Of a stretch of DNA of 64,000 nucleotides, positions 45,042 through 54,404 are shown piece by piece. The stretch is from Planctomycetes bacterium ADurb.Bin069 (lineage in GTDB: Bacteria > Planctomycetota > UBA8108 > UBA8890 > UBA8898): positions 16,103 through 80,102 of the forward strand of contig MWEK01000001.1 of the NCBI GenBank assembly GCA_002070955.1. Reading direction: 5' to 3'. Position numbers and translations under genes: made by a program. Position 1 is the first letter of the stretch. Every line of letters starts with the position of its first letter. The notes under the pieces were generated by a model. That model was not told where the DNA came from, ran no database searches, and saw only the letters and a program-made list of their open reading frames with translations.

Positions 45042-45107
45042 GCCGTTCTGCGCGGGCCGGCCTCGCATTTCGGGCGATTCCGCCGCCATTCCTGCGCTCC
45101 ACCCGTC

Positions 45108-45137
45108 TTGGCAAACGGCGCGTGCGCGGTGTACGAT
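45108..45137 (+). promoter_or_regulatory. Promoter of the purB operon
   Basis: TTGGCA (45108-45113), 18-base spacer, TACGAT (45132-45137), 30 bases before ATG 45167. Confidence 0.5.
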
Positions 45138-45166
45138 AGCTTTTCGGACCTGTGAGGAGCCTGGCG

Positions 45167-46606
45167 ATGGCCGACCACGAGACCTGGGAAGACCCTCTTG
45201 CCGCGCGCTACGCGACGGCGCCCATGCGGCGGCTCTTCTCCGAGCGCAACCGCATCCGCACCTGGCGCGCCGTATGGCTCGCTCTGGCGGAAGCTCAACG
45301 CGAACTCGGCCTGCAAGCCGTCACGGCCGAGGCGATCGAGGAGATGCGCGCGAATCTGGACCGGATCGACTTTGCCGCGGCGCAGGCCAAAGAGCGCGAG
45401 ATCAGGCACGATGTCATGGCGCACGTCCATGCCTTCGGGTTGGCCTGCCCGCACGCGGAGCCCGTTATCCACCTCGGCGCCACATCGGAGTGCGTATGCG
45501 GCAACGCTGACCTGATCCTCTACCGCGACGGGCTTGCCCTGGTCAAGACGCGCTTGGTGACCGTCATGGCGCAGCTCGCGCGGGAAGCCGAGGCCCGCGC
45601 CGATCTGGTCTGCCTGGGATACACCCATTTCCAGGTCGCCCAACCCACCACGGTGGGCAAACGCCTCGCGCTTTACCTGCTCGACTTCCTCATGGATCTG
45701 GACCGCATCGAGCACCTGGAGCGCCGCTTCCCCGCCCGCGGCGTCAAGGGCACCACCGGCACCCAGGCCAGCTACCTCGCCCTCCTCGGCGACGACGACA
45801 AGGTCAAGGAGCTCGACCGGCGCGTCGCCGCGAAACTGGGCTTCGAAAGCGTTTTCCCGGTGACCGGCCAGACCTACACGCGCAAGTTCGACGTGGAGCT
45901 GGTCGAGACCCTCGCCGGCATCGGCGCCTCGGCTCACAAGTTCGCCGTCGACCTGCGCCTGCTCGCCCACCTCAAGGAAATCGAGGAGCCCTTCGAGAAA
46001 TCCCAGACCGGAAGCTCGGCCATGGTCTACAAGCGCAACCCGATGCGCGCCGAGCGCGCGACATCGCTGGCGCGCGTCCTCATGGCCGTGCCCGAGGTGC
46101 TGCGCGCGACCCATGCGAACCAGTGGCTCGAGCGCACGCTCGATGACTCGGCCGCGCGCCGCCTGGAGCTCCCGCGGGCGTTCCTGCTGGCCGATGCCAT
46201 CCTCAACCTGCTCCAGAACATCACCGCGGGTCTCGTGATCCGCCCCGAGGTCATTCGCGCCCGTCTCGCGCAATACCTCCCCTTTCTGGCCACCGAGGAA
46301 ATCCTGATGGAGTGCGTGCGCCGCGGCAAGAGCCGGCAGGAGATGCACGCCCGCCTCAAGGCCCATGCCCGCGAGGCGTGGGAGGCCCTGCTAGCCGAGG
46401 GCGATCGCGACCGACTGACGGCGCGCATCGATGCCGACCCCGAGATTCCGCTCCGCCGCCCGGAAATCGAGGCGTTGCTCGGCCGGGCCGATCGCTTCGC
46501 CGGCTGCGCTCCCAGGCAGACGCGGGAGTTCATCGCCGAGGTCAGCAAGCGCCTGGCGCCTTACAAGGATCTCGTTGGATCCCTCGGCGATGCCCTGAAC
46601 GTGTGA
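45167..46606 (+). CDS. purB: Adenylosuccinate lyase
   Basis: 479 residues; ATG 45167 with AGGAG seven bases upstream. Fumarase/aspartase superfamily: IRHDVMAHVHAF, GATSECVCGNADL, LGYTHFQVAQPTTVGKR and the signature loop GSSAMVYKRNPMRAE. It closely follows the long, eukaryote-type PurB. In the signature the normally conserved Pro (SSAMPYKRNP) is Val. Two reactions of purine synthesis. First of a three-gene run with a lipoprotein (13 bases on) and an acyl-CoA ligase. Confidence 0.96.
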   Translation: MADHETWEDPLAARYATAPMRRLFSERNRIRTWRAVWLALAEAQRELGLQAVTAEAIEEMRANLDRIDFAAAQAKEREIRHDVMAHVHAFGLACPHAEPVIHLGATSECVCGNADLILYRDGLALVKTRLVTVMAQLAREAEARADLVCLGYTHFQVAQPTTVGKRLALYLLDFLMDLDRIEHLERRFPARGVKGTTGTQASYLALLGDDDKVKELDRRVAAKLGFESVFPVTGQTYTRKFDVELVETLAGIGASAHKFAVDLRLLAHLKEIEEPFEKSQTGSSAMVYKRNPMRAERATSLARVLMAVPEVLRATHANQWLERTLDDSAARRLELPRAFLLADAILNLLQNITAGLVIRPEVIRARLAQYLPFLATEEILMECVRRGKSRQEMHARLKAHAREAWEALLAEGDRDRLTARIDADPEIPLRRPEIEALLGRADRFAGCAPRQTREFIAEVSKRLAPYKDLVGSLGDALNV

Positions 46607-46619
46607 AGAGGCCGCGACC

Positions 46620-47129
46620 ATGGCTAGACGCGTGACCATCGTCTGTCTCGCGGGCTTCGCCGCGGGGCTCGCCGCCGGGTGCGCGAGCGACATGGAAGCC
46701 CACCGGAAGCCCCCGCCCAACGGCGCTTCCGGCGGGATGGCCCAGCCCAAGCTCCTGTGGCTGCGCGGCGACGCAATGGCCCGGCCCATCGTGGCCTGGC
46801 TGGAGGCGGTCAAGGCTCGCGACGCCGACGCGCTCCGGGACGCCCTCTCCTCCCGCGTCAAGGACCGGCTCGGCTCCATCGATTGGAACCGCCTTCTGGC
46901 GTACTACGAGGGCGCGTGGGCCGAGCAGCTCGGAGAATGGCGCGTCGAGGATTTCGTCCTCATCGGCACCGTCCAGAGGGAGGGTGCGCTTCAAACGGCG
47001 GAGGTCACCATCGCCTTCGCGCCGCGCGACGGGGCGCATAAGACGCTCAGGGTGGATGTCGTGCGCGAGGGGTCGCGCTGGCGTGTCGACCAATTTCCGC
47101 GCAATTTCGCCGGGCGCGGCGCCCGCTGA
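46620..47129 (+). CDS. Small lipoprotein, NTF2-like
   Basis: 169 residues from ATG 46620. Signal peptide with lipobox G-L-A-A-G-C. The mature part (VAWLEAVKARDADALRDALSSR, then a beta sheet ending WRVDQFPRNF) has the helix-then-sheet order of NTF2-like or DUF4878-type folds. Sits between purB and an acyl-CoA ligase; function unknown. Confidence 0.75.
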   Translation: MARRVTIVCLAGFAAGLAAGCASDMEAHRKPPPNGASGGMAQPKLLWLRGDAMARPIVAWLEAVKARDADALRDALSSRVKDRLGSIDWNRLLAYYEGAWAEQLGEWRVEDFVLIGTVQREGALQTAEVTIAFAPRDGAHKTLRVDVVREGSRWRVDQFPRNFAGRGAR

Positions 47130-47140
47130 GGACGGACCGT

Positions 47141-48880
47141 ATGCGCAATCTTGCAGAACTGCTCCTTGAGAAGACCCGCGAGAACCCGGCCGCGGAGCAT
47201 TTCCGTTATCGACGGCGCGGCGGCATCGCCTCGCTGTCCCGGGCCGAGACGGCCCGCCGCGCGGCCCTTTGGGCGGGCGTGCTTGCGCGGCGCGGTGTGC
47301 GCCCCGGCGATCGCGTCGGCATCGTGAGCGAGAAATCGGTGGCCCAAGCCATCGCGTTCTTCGCCGCGTTCTCCCGCGGGAGCATAGCCGTGCCCGTCGC
47401 CGAGGAACTGCCCGAAGCGGAGATGCGCTTCATCTTCGATGATGCCGGCCCGGCGCTCATCCTCGCGTCGCAAGGGTTCCTCGAGAAAGTGAAGTCCGCG
47501 GCCGGCCGGATTCCGGTCGTCACCCTTGAAGAACTGCCCCTCGAGGGCGACGCGGCCCTCGAACCCGGCCCGGCCGAGCGCGGCGACGTCGCATGTTTGA
47601 TTTACACCTCGGGTTCCACCGGAAGGCCGAAAGGCGTCATGCTGACGCACGGCAACTTCCTGGCGAACGCCGCCAGCTCCCTGGAGCTCATCGGCGCTGG
47701 AGGCGGCGATGTCGTCCTCTCGATCCTGTCCTACTGGCACTCCTTCGCCCTCACGGTGGAGCTTTTCACCCTGCTCATGGCGGGCGGCGCCGTCGCCGTG
47801 CCGAAAGACAAGCGCGATTTCGTCGGGCGAATGGGCGATTACCGGCCCTCCATCGTGCTCCTCGTGCCGCGCATCGCCGGCATGCTCAGACAGGGCATCG
47901 CCGATCAGGCGGCCGCGAGCCCCCCGTGGAAACGGTGGCTTTTCGCCCGGGCGCTTGGAAACGCGGCGCGCGTCTGCCGCGCGGACCCTGGTCTCCGCGG
48001 GCCGCTTTGGGCCCGCGCGTTGCGCCGGATCTACCTGGGCACGGTGCTCAAGCCGCTGCGCGCGCGCCTCGGAGGCGCGTTCCGCTTCTTCGTGAGCGGC
48101 GGCGCGCCGCTGGACGCCGAGTGCCAGGCGTACTTCACGCATCTGGGCATCCCGATCTACCAGGGCTACGGCCTGACCGAATCCAGTCCCGTCGTTTCGG
48201 CGGGCAACGCCTTCGTGCACCGCCTCGGCTCATCGGGACGGATGGCGTCCTGGGTCCTTCCCAGGGGTGGAGGCGACTACACCTTCGAGAATGACGCCGG
48301 GCGGCGCGGCAAGAATCTCGAAGGCGAACTCCTCTTGCGCGGCGACTGCGTCATGGCGGGTTATTGGCGGCGGGAGGAGGAGACCGCCGCCGCCTTGCGC
48401 GACGGCTGGCTGTACACAGGCGATGTCGGCCGCGTGGATGGCGACGGGTTCCTTTACCTCGCGGGCAGGCGCACGAACCTCACCTGCCTGCTTGGCGGGG
48501 AGAAGTTCCACCCCGAGCCCATCGAGGAGCGCCTCAAGTCCGCGGCGCTCATCGCCGACTGCGTCGTCTTCGGCGAAGGCTGCAAGAACGCCTACGCTCT
48601 CGTGGTTCCCGCCCTCGAGCACGCCGGCGGCATGCCGCGCGACGAGGTCGTCCGCAGGATCCGCGGGGAAATCGCGCGGCTGCTCGCCGATGCGCCCGCG
48701 CACTGGCGGCCCAAGGATTTCGCCCTCGTCCCCCCGCTCACCATCGAAGAGGGGCTGCTCACCTCGACGATGAAGATCAGGCGCGCGCGCGTCCTGGCGC
48801 GCCATGAAGAGATCGTCCGCGAGCTGTGCGCCCGCAACGGCGACCGCGCGCCGGCGGGCGAGCGGGTCGCCTTGCTCTGA
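47141..48880 (+). CDS. AMP-forming acyl-CoA (or acyl-ACP) synthetase
   Basis: 579 residues. AMP-binding motifs: YTSGSTGRPKGVMLTH, GYGLTESSPV, WLYTGDVG and a C-terminal TMKIRRARV with the catalytic lysine. Activates a carboxylic acid, probably a fatty acid, to a thioester. Smaller than FadD-like long-chain ligases of some bacteria but within range. Eleven bases after the lipoprotein gene; its stop abuts the convergent dapL stop in TGATCA. Confidence 0.88.
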   Translation: MRNLAELLLEKTRENPAAEHFRYRRRGGIASLSRAETARRAALWAGVLARRGVRPGDRVGIVSEKSVAQAIAFFAAFSRGSIAVPVAEELPEAEMRFIFDDAGPALILASQGFLEKVKSAAGRIPVVTLEELPLEGDAALEPGPAERGDVACLIYTSGSTGRPKGVMLTHGNFLANAASSLELIGAGGGDVVLSILSYWHSFALTVELFTLLMAGGAVAVPKDKRDFVGRMGDYRPSIVLLVPRIAGMLRQGIADQAAASPPWKRWLFARALGNAARVCRADPGLRGPLWARALRRIYLGTVLKPLRARLGGAFRFFVSGGAPLDAECQAYFTHLGIPIYQGYGLTESSPVVSAGNAFVHRLGSSGRMASWVLPRGGGDYTFENDAGRRGKNLEGELLLRGDCVMAGYWRREEETAAALRDGWLYTGDVGRVDGDGFLYLAGRRTNLTCLLGGEKFHPEPIEERLKSAALIADCVVFGEGCKNAYALVVPALEHAGGMPRDEVVRRIRGEIARLLADAPAHWRPKDFALVPPLTIEEGLLTSTMKIRRARVLARHEEIVRELCARNGDRAPAGERVALL

Positions 48881-50110
48881 TCAGAAGGCGAGCGCCGCGC
48901 CCGCGAGCCGCGCCGTCAGCGCCGCCATGAGGGCGTCCTCGTCTTCCTCGTGCTCCGCTTCGTAGGTGACGGAGAAACGCAGGAAGGCGCCCGCGTCGTC
49001 CCAGGGCACGGTGAGGACGAGGTGCGCCCGCAGGAGGTACTCCGCGGCCTCTTCCGCGGTGGCGAAGAGGCGCCCATCGGCGCCGCGCGGCGCCCGCACG
49101 TACAAAAAGTACGTGCCCTCGGGCAGGGCGGCGGAGAATCCGAGCCCCGCGAGGGCCCGGACGAGCTTTTCCAGGCGCCGCCGATACTTGGCCCGGGCGC
49201 GCGCGTGAATCTCGTGGCGCGCGAGGGCCGTGCAGGCCGCTTTCTGAATGGCCTTGAATTGGCCCGAGTCGCAGTTGTCCTTGACATCTCCCAGCGCCCT
49301 GACGATCAGAGAGTTGCCCGCCACGAACCCCAGGCGCCAGCCGATCATGTGGAAGCCCTTCGACATCGAGTGGACTTCGACGCCGACATCCATCGCCCCC
49401 GGGGTCGCAAGGAAGCTCTCCCGCGCCGCGTAGGTCAGGAGCGCGTGCGCCGCGTCGTTGATCAGCGCCAGGCGTTCCTCCCGCGCGAAGGCCACGGCCT
49501 CCCGCCAGAAGGACTGCGGCGCCGTTTTTCCCGTCGGGCTGTTCGGATAGTTCAGGACCATGAGCTTGGCGCGGGCGCGGACATCCGCCGGAATGCGGTC
49601 CAGATCGGGCAGGAAACCGTTCTCGGGGGTGAGCGGCAGGGCGTAAACCTCGCCGCCCAGGTAACGCGTGTGCGTCCCCGCGATGGGATACCCCGGCACG
49701 GTCATGATGGTCACATCGCCCGGATCGATGAACACCGCGGGCAGCATGGCCAGGGCGCTCTTGGAGCCGATGGTGGGCAGCACCTGCTCGGCGGGGTCGA
49801 CCGTCACCCCGAACACCTCCCGCATGAAACGCGCCGCGGCCTCCTTGAACTCGGGGATGCCGTTGTCGGCGTAGCCGCGGTTGGCGGCATCGTCGATCTC
49901 GCGCTTCATGGCGGCGCGCACCGCCGGATCGGCCATTTCGTCGTTCTCGCCGATGCCGAAGTCCAGGAGCCGCGTGTCCGGGCGCGCCGCGATCGCCTCG
50001 CGCTTCGCGCGCTTGATGCGCTCGAACTTGTAGATCTTGCCGGTCTTGCCGTAGGCGCTCGCACCGATGCGCGCGGCTAGCAACGCGCGGACATGGGTGT
50101 CATCCGTCAT
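48881..50110 (-). CDS. dapL: LL-diaminopimelate aminotransferase
   Basis: 409 residues, GGAGG five bases before ATG 50110. Fold-type I PLP enzyme: LLDFGIGENDEMADP, YPNSPTGKT, LINDAAHALLTY and the PLP lysine in SMSKGFHMIGWRLGFVAG. It makes LL-diaminopimelate directly from tetrahydrodipicolinate, the lysine and peptidoglycan route used by chlamydiae and several planctomycetes. A related aminotransferase specificity cannot be excluded from sequence alone. Last gene of a three-gene run with the epimerase and VanZ-like genes. Confidence 0.85.
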   Translation of the reverse strand: MTDDTHVRALLAARIGASAYGKTGKIYKFERIKRAKREAIAARPDTRLLDFGIGENDEMADPAVRAAMKREIDDAANRGYADNGIPEFKEAAARFMREVFGVTVDPAEQVLPTIGSKSALAMLPAVFIDPGDVTIMTVPGYPIAGTHTRYLGGEVYALPLTPENGFLPDLDRIPADVRARAKLMVLNYPNSPTGKTAPQSFWREAVAFAREERLALINDAAHALLTYAARESFLATPGAMDVGVEVHSMSKGFHMIGWRLGFVAGNSLIVRALGDVKDNCDSGQFKAIQKAACTALARHEIHARARAKYRRRLEKLVRALAGLGFSAALPEGTYFLYVRAPRGADGRLFATAEEAAEYLLRAHLVLTVPWDDAGAFLRFSVTYEAEHEEDEDALMAALTARLAGAALAF

Positions 50111-50137
50111 GGCGTCCTCCGTGCCGCCGGCGGATCC

Positions 50138-51079
50138 TCACCCGCGCGCGGCGGCGAAGTGTCGAAACGTCAGCTCCAAGCCGGCCTCGAGTGTGGTCCG
50201 GGGCCGCCACCCGAGCCCGCGGGCGGCTTTCGAGGGATCGAGGCTGTTGGCGCGCACGTCGCCCGGGCGCGGGCCGCGCTCCTCCACAGGCACAGTCCGG
50301 CCCGCCGCGGCCTGAAGCGCTTCCAGAAGAGCCCGAGTGCGCGTCAGCGTGCTGGTGCCGATGTTGAACGCCTCGCCGTCGCCTTTCGCGAGGGCCGCCA
50401 CGTTGGCGGCCGCCACGTCGCCCACGTACACGTAGTCCCGCTCGCAGCCGCCGTCGCCGGGCGCGCAAGCCCCGAAGACCTGGACCGGCGCGCCCGCGAT
50501 GATCCGCGAGCAGAAGATGGCGACGACGCCCGCCTCGCCGTGCGGGTTCTGGCGCGGTCCGTACACGTTCGAGTACCGGAGCGCCGTCCACCTGAGGCCG
50601 TTGGCGCTCCCGTAAAAACGGGTGTAGAACTCGCCGGCCGTTTTGGCGATGCCGTACGGGCTCGCCGGCGCGAGCGGATCATCCTCGACGCACGGGAGCC
50701 GGTCCGGAACGCCGTAAACCGTCCCGCCCGAGGATATGAAGATGAATTTCTCGACTTCCGACTTTGCGCAGGCTTCCAGCACGACGAGGAGACCGAGAAC
50801 GTTCACGTCGGCATCGAAGCGCGGGTCCTGAACCGATGCCGGAACGCTGATCTGCGCGGCGTGATGGTTCACGTGGGTGAAGCGCTCGGCCCGGAAGATT
50901 GCGGCGACGCGCTCCCGGTCGCGGATGTCGGCCTCGACGAAGCGCGCGCCGCGGGGAACGTTCCGGCGCAACCCCGTGGACAGATCGTCGATCACGACGA
51001 CTTCGGCGCCCAGCGCCAGGTAGGCATCGGCGACATGGCTCCCGATGAACCCCGCGCCGCCTGTGATGCAGATCTTCAT
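50138..51079 (-). CDS. NAD-dependent sugar epimerase, GalE-like
   Basis: 313 residues from ATG 51079 (GGAG nine bases upstream). Extended SDR: ITGGAGFIGSHVADAYLALG, catalytic YGIAK, and YSNVYGPRQNPHGEAGVVAIF. Interconverts UDP-hexoses, most likely UDP-glucose/UDP-galactose or related. Between the VanZ-like and dapL genes on the same strand. Confidence 0.88.
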   Translation of the reverse strand: MKICITGGAGFIGSHVADAYLALGAEVVVIDDLSTGLRRNVPRGARFVEADIRDRERVAAIFRAERFTHVNHHAAQISVPASVQDPRFDADVNVLGLLVVLEACAKSEVEKFIFISSGGTVYGVPDRLPCVEDDPLAPASPYGIAKTAGEFYTRFYGSANGLRWTALRYSNVYGPRQNPHGEAGVVAIFCSRIIAGAPVQVFGACAPGDGGCERDYVYVGDVAAANVAALAKGDGEAFNIGTSTLTRTRALLEALQAAAGRTVPVEERGPRPGDVRANSLDPSKAARGLGWRPRTTLEAGLELTFRHFAAARG

Positions 51080-51133
51080 CGCCCGCGCTCCTTCCGCCGG
51101 CCGCACATCCGCAGCCGCGGATGAATAACTCTA

Positions 51134-52555
51134 TCATCCGGCGCTGGCCGCGCAAGCCCACGCGCGGCCCAACGGAACGCCGAGCGCCGCGGCCAAAAGG
51201 ACCGCCGCCACGGCGTAGCGGTCGATCGGCAGGCCGCAATACGCGGACAGCGCCGCGACCCCGAACGCCGGCGCGATGCAGGCAAACGCCGCGGCCCCGG
51301 CGGCGCCTCGAAGTCCCGGCGGGGATGCCAACCCCGCAAGGAACGCGACGGCGAGGAACATCGCGGCATACAGCGTGAGCGGCTCGAACACAAAGGGCGA
51401 GGCCAGCAACTGCCCCGCCGGCGTCGCCCACCGCCTGAGGATGACGCCCTCGGGCTGGATCACACCCTCGAAAGCCGCGGCAAGACGGTCCCCGGTGAAA
51501 ATGAAGCGCCATTGCCGCCCGCCGGGGCGCTCCCCGCCCGCGCGGGCCGTGAGCGCGGGGCGGTCCCAGTCCGCGCCGGACACGCTCGTTCGCACGAAGA
51601 ACTGAACGTCGCGCTCGCGCTGTCCAAGGCGGAACGCGCAGCGCCACGCGCTCTCCCCCGCCGACACGATCGCGCCGCGTTGGGTGTAGTCCATGCGTTC
51701 GGGCGACAGCCACACGCACGCCGAAAAGGGGCGGCCGGTTCCGGCAACCTGCGCGAAGGCCTCCGCTTGGGCGGGCGCCAGGACAACGCGCGCGCCGCGG
51801 AGTTCCAGTCCTTCTTCGCTCCAGGCCGCATCCGCGGGCAGGGAAGCGAGGAATCCTTCCTTGGGTCCGCCTCTGAAATCGATGTCGACGTCGGGCGCGG
51901 CGGCGGCGGCGGATTCCGTGGCTTCCCTCCAGAGCGCGATCCGATGAATGACGCCGCGCCACGCGAAAACATCGCCGGGCGCGCCGCCCAAGAACACCGG
52001 GACGGCGCCTTCCCACGCCCGCCCTTCCACCGGGGCGACCTTGAGGAACATGGTTGCGAGAACCGCAAGGAGGCCGGCGGCCGCGCAACACACCGCAAGC
52101 CTCCGGGGCACCCGTCGTCGAGCCGCGCGCAGCGCCCGCTCGGCGAACCCGCCCCAGGCGGAGAATACCGCCGCCCCGGCCCAGGCGCCCGCCGTGTTGC
52201 ACACTAGGTCGTACAGCGAAGCGCAACGGCCGGGGGCGAGGAGCTGCAGAGACTCGGCGCCGAGGCTCACCAGGAAGGCTTCGCCCGCCGCGCGCCGCGT
52301 CGCGGCGCCTGCGGCCCGGCGGAAGAATCCGAAGGGCATGAAGAGCGCAATGTTCTGGAGGGTGTCCGCCACGACGGAGGGAGACAGGACCGATTCCGCG
52401 AACCACAGCGAGGCGACGTTCCGGGCGTTGGCGGCCAGGAGCGCCGGGTCGAGGGCGAAGCGGAACGGCATGAGCAGCACCAAGGCCAGAAACACCGTGT
52501 ACGCCAGCGTGAGCCGCCGCAGGAAGAGCTTAAGCGCATCAGGCGCCGTTGCCAT
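51134..52555 (-). CDS. VanZ-like membrane protein with an inserted LamG-like domain
   Basis: 473 residues; ATG 52555 with AAGGAG seven bases upstream. The N-terminal 160 residues are VanZ-like: helices around LVLLMPFRF and NIALFMPFGFFRR, then SLGAESLQLLAPGRCASLYDLVCNTAGAWAG, the core VanZ motif. A large extracytoplasmic beta segment (about 195-370, VDIDFRGGPKEGF, SACVWLSPERMDY) resembles a concanavalin/LamG sandwich, followed by three more helices. VanZ-LamG fusions occur in planctomycetes; function unknown. Confidence 0.8.
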   Translation of the reverse strand: MATAPDALKLFLRRLTLAYTVFLALVLLMPFRFALDPALLAANARNVASLWFAESVLSPSVVADTLQNIALFMPFGFFRRAAGAATRRAAGEAFLVSLGAESLQLLAPGRCASLYDLVCNTAGAWAGAAVFSAWGGFAERALRAARRRVPRRLAVCCAAAGLLAVLATMFLKVAPVEGRAWEGAVPVFLGGAPGDVFAWRGVIHRIALWREATESAAAAAPDVDIDFRGGPKEGFLASLPADAAWSEEGLELRGARVVLAPAQAEAFAQVAGTGRPFSACVWLSPERMDYTQRGAIVSAGESAWRCAFRLGQRERDVQFFVRTSVSGADWDRPALTARAGGERPGGRQWRFIFTGDRLAAAFEGVIQPEGVILRRWATPAGQLLASPFVFEPLTLYAAMFLAVAFLAGLASPPGLRGAAGAAAFACIAPAFGVAALSAYCGLPIDRYAVAAVLLAAALGVPLGRAWACAASAG

Positions 52556-52658
52556 GGAGCCGCTCCTTTGCCCCGCGTGGAAGGCGGGGCCGGCAATACT
52601 ACCCGGAGGGGAGGCGTGATTCCACCCGGGCGGAGGTTTCAGCGCTGCCTGCGGGTGT

Positions 52659-52687
52659 TTGCCAAGAGGCTTCGCGCCCGTTATGAT
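52659..52687 (+). promoter_or_regulatory. Promoter of tsf
   Basis: TTGCCA (52659-52664), 17-base spacer, TATGAT (52682-52687), about 70 bases before the start. Confidence 0.6.
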
Positions 52688-52755
52688 TGAGGCTTCTTTT
52701 TTTTCGAGTCTCGGGACCCGCGCAAGCCAAGGGAGATCGAGAAAGGACACGATCT

Positions 52756-53616
52756 ATGGCCGTCGATGCGAAAGTAGTCAAGGAACTGCGAGAACTCACC
52801 GGGTTGCCCATGATGGTCTGCAAGAAAGCCCTGCAGGATTCCGGCGGCGATGTCGAGGCCGCACGAGAGATCCTGCGCAAGCAAGGCCAGAAGGTCGCGG
52901 AGGCGAAGGTCGACCGCGCGACCAAGGAAGGCCGCATCGCCGGGTTCGTCTCCCCCGCGGGCACGCGGGGCATCATGGTGCCGCTCTTTTGCGAGACCGA
53001 GCCGGTCGCCCGGTGCGAGGATTTCGTCGCCCTGCACGAAGCGATCATCGCGCGGCTCAAGGGCATGGCGGCGCCGCCCCGCACGAACGACGAGCTGCTT
53101 GCGACCCCGCTTGGATCGGGAAAGACGGTGCGAGACGCCTTGTTCGAGGTCGTGGCCAAGATCCGCGAGAACATCCAGATCGGCCCCCTGGCCGTCGTCG
53201 AGGGGGATGCCGTTTTCCAGTACATCCACTTCGACGGACGCCACGGAGCCCTTGTGGCCCTGAAGGGCGCCGACCCCGCCGACGCCGCCATCCAGGCCGT
53301 CGGGAAGGACCTCTGCATGCATGTCGTCTTCGCCAAGCCCCGCTACCTGGCGCGGAAGGATGTGGCGCCGGACATCGTTGCCAAGGAACGCGAGATCCTT
53401 CTGGCCGCGGCCCAGACCGATCCCAAGTTCGCGCAGAAACCGGCGGAGATCCAGCAGAAGGTCGTCGAGGGGAAACTCGGGCAGTTCTACGCGGAGCGCT
53501 GCTTCCTGGAGCAGCCGTACATCCGCGACGACAAGATCAAAGTGCAAGCCTTCGTCGCCAGGGACGGCAAGGGCGCTCAGATCGCGGCCTACGCCTACGC
53601 CGGGGTGCGCCCATAG
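52756..53616 (+). CDS. tsf: Elongation factor Ts
   Basis: 286 residues from ATG 52756. UBA-like N-terminus LRELTGLPMMVCKKALQDSGGDVEAA, subdomains N and C, and KVVEGKLGQFYAERCFLEQPYI near the end. Nucleotide exchange factor for EF-Tu. The usual TDFV core (E-T-D-F-V-A) reads E-T-E-P-V-A, replacing the Asp and Phe that contact EF-Tu. The gene stands alone with its own promoter; rpsB, its usual partner, is absent from the window. Confidence 0.93.
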   Translation: MAVDAKVVKELRELTGLPMMVCKKALQDSGGDVEAAREILRKQGQKVAEAKVDRATKEGRIAGFVSPAGTRGIMVPLFCETEPVARCEDFVALHEAIIARLKGMAAPPRTNDELLATPLGSGKTVRDALFEVVAKIRENIQIGPLAVVEGDAVFQYIHFDGRHGALVALKGADPADAAIQAVGKDLCMHVVFAKPRYLARKDVAPDIVAKEREILLAAAQTDPKFAQKPAEIQQKVVEGKLGQFYAERCFLEQPYIRDDKIKVQAFVARDGKGAQIAAYAYAGVRP

Positions 53617-53660
53617 ACGAACCCGCCGCGGGCCGCGCCGCCGTTCCGGAGCGCGAGAGC

Positions 53661-54404
53661 CTATAAGGGCTGCAGTTCCAGGTCTCCCTGCGCGGCCATT
53701 GCTTCCCCGGCGATGGCGACGGCGCCGATGACGCCGGGCAGCGCCGCCGCCCATTGCACCGCGGCCTCCACGTCGGCGGCGCCGCGGATGCGGTTGCCGA
53801 GGGCCGTGGCGGCGGCATCGGCGAGGGCGCCTGAGGGACTCACCACGACGGCCGCGTCGCCGCGTCCGAAGCTGAGCGCCGGGCCCACCGTCCCGGACGA
53901 GGTGCACACCGCGCAGGGCATCTGCGCGGCGGCGAGGCGTATTCCGACCCGCATGGAGAACGGCGACTCGCCGGCGTAGATTGCCACCGTTTTAGCCGCC
54001 GCCGACACGAGATACACGTCGCCCCCGTTCTCCACGATGGCTTCGCCCCCGCCGCCGGCCAGTTCGCGGCAGACCGCCTCCGCGATCGTCCCGGCCACGG
54101 CGGCCATGGGGCCCACGCCCGCGACTCGCGCGGCGCGCAGCATCGCCTGGGCCGCGGGCGCGATCGGGATGCCCCGCGGCACTTCGACGGGCGCCAGGCT
54201 GGCCAGAAAGGGCGGAAAGAGCCTGCCGAGGAGGGCTACGTCGTCGCGAATGCGCGCCGCCAGCGCCGCAGCCGCGGCAAGCGGCACGGAGCCCGCCGTG
54301 ATCCACAGGTCGGTCTCACCCACCACCACGCGCCGCGCGGACGCGTCGGCGCGCACGCGCCGCCGATAGGACGACGGGTCATCGAAAGCGGAATTCCATG
54401 GCAT
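53661..54404 (-). CDS. UPF0280 (COG2122) protein of the homocysteine cluster
   Basis: 247 residues from ATG 54404, overlapping the ferredoxin gene by 26 bases. Family features: SSYRRRVRAD at the N-terminus, ETDLWITAG, the GVGPMAAVAGTIAE core and VENGGDVYL, plus TSSGTVG later. Related to ApbE-type proteins. In Methanosarcina acetivorans this family works with COG1900 and a NIL-ferredoxin in making homocysteine from aspartate semialdehyde and sulfide. Third gene of the same set here. Confidence 0.88.
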   Translation of the reverse strand: MPWNSAFDDPSSYRRRVRADASARRVVVGETDLWITAGSVPLAAAAALAARIRDDVALLGRLFPPFLASLAPVEVPRGIPIAPAAQAMLRAARVAGVGPMAAVAGTIAEAVCRELAGGGGEAIVENGGDVYLVSAAAKTVAIYAGESPFSMRVGIRLAAAQMPCAVCTSSGTVGPALSFGRGDAAVVVSPSGALADAAATALGNRIRGAADVEAAVQWAAALPGVIGAVAIAGEAMAAQGDLELQPL

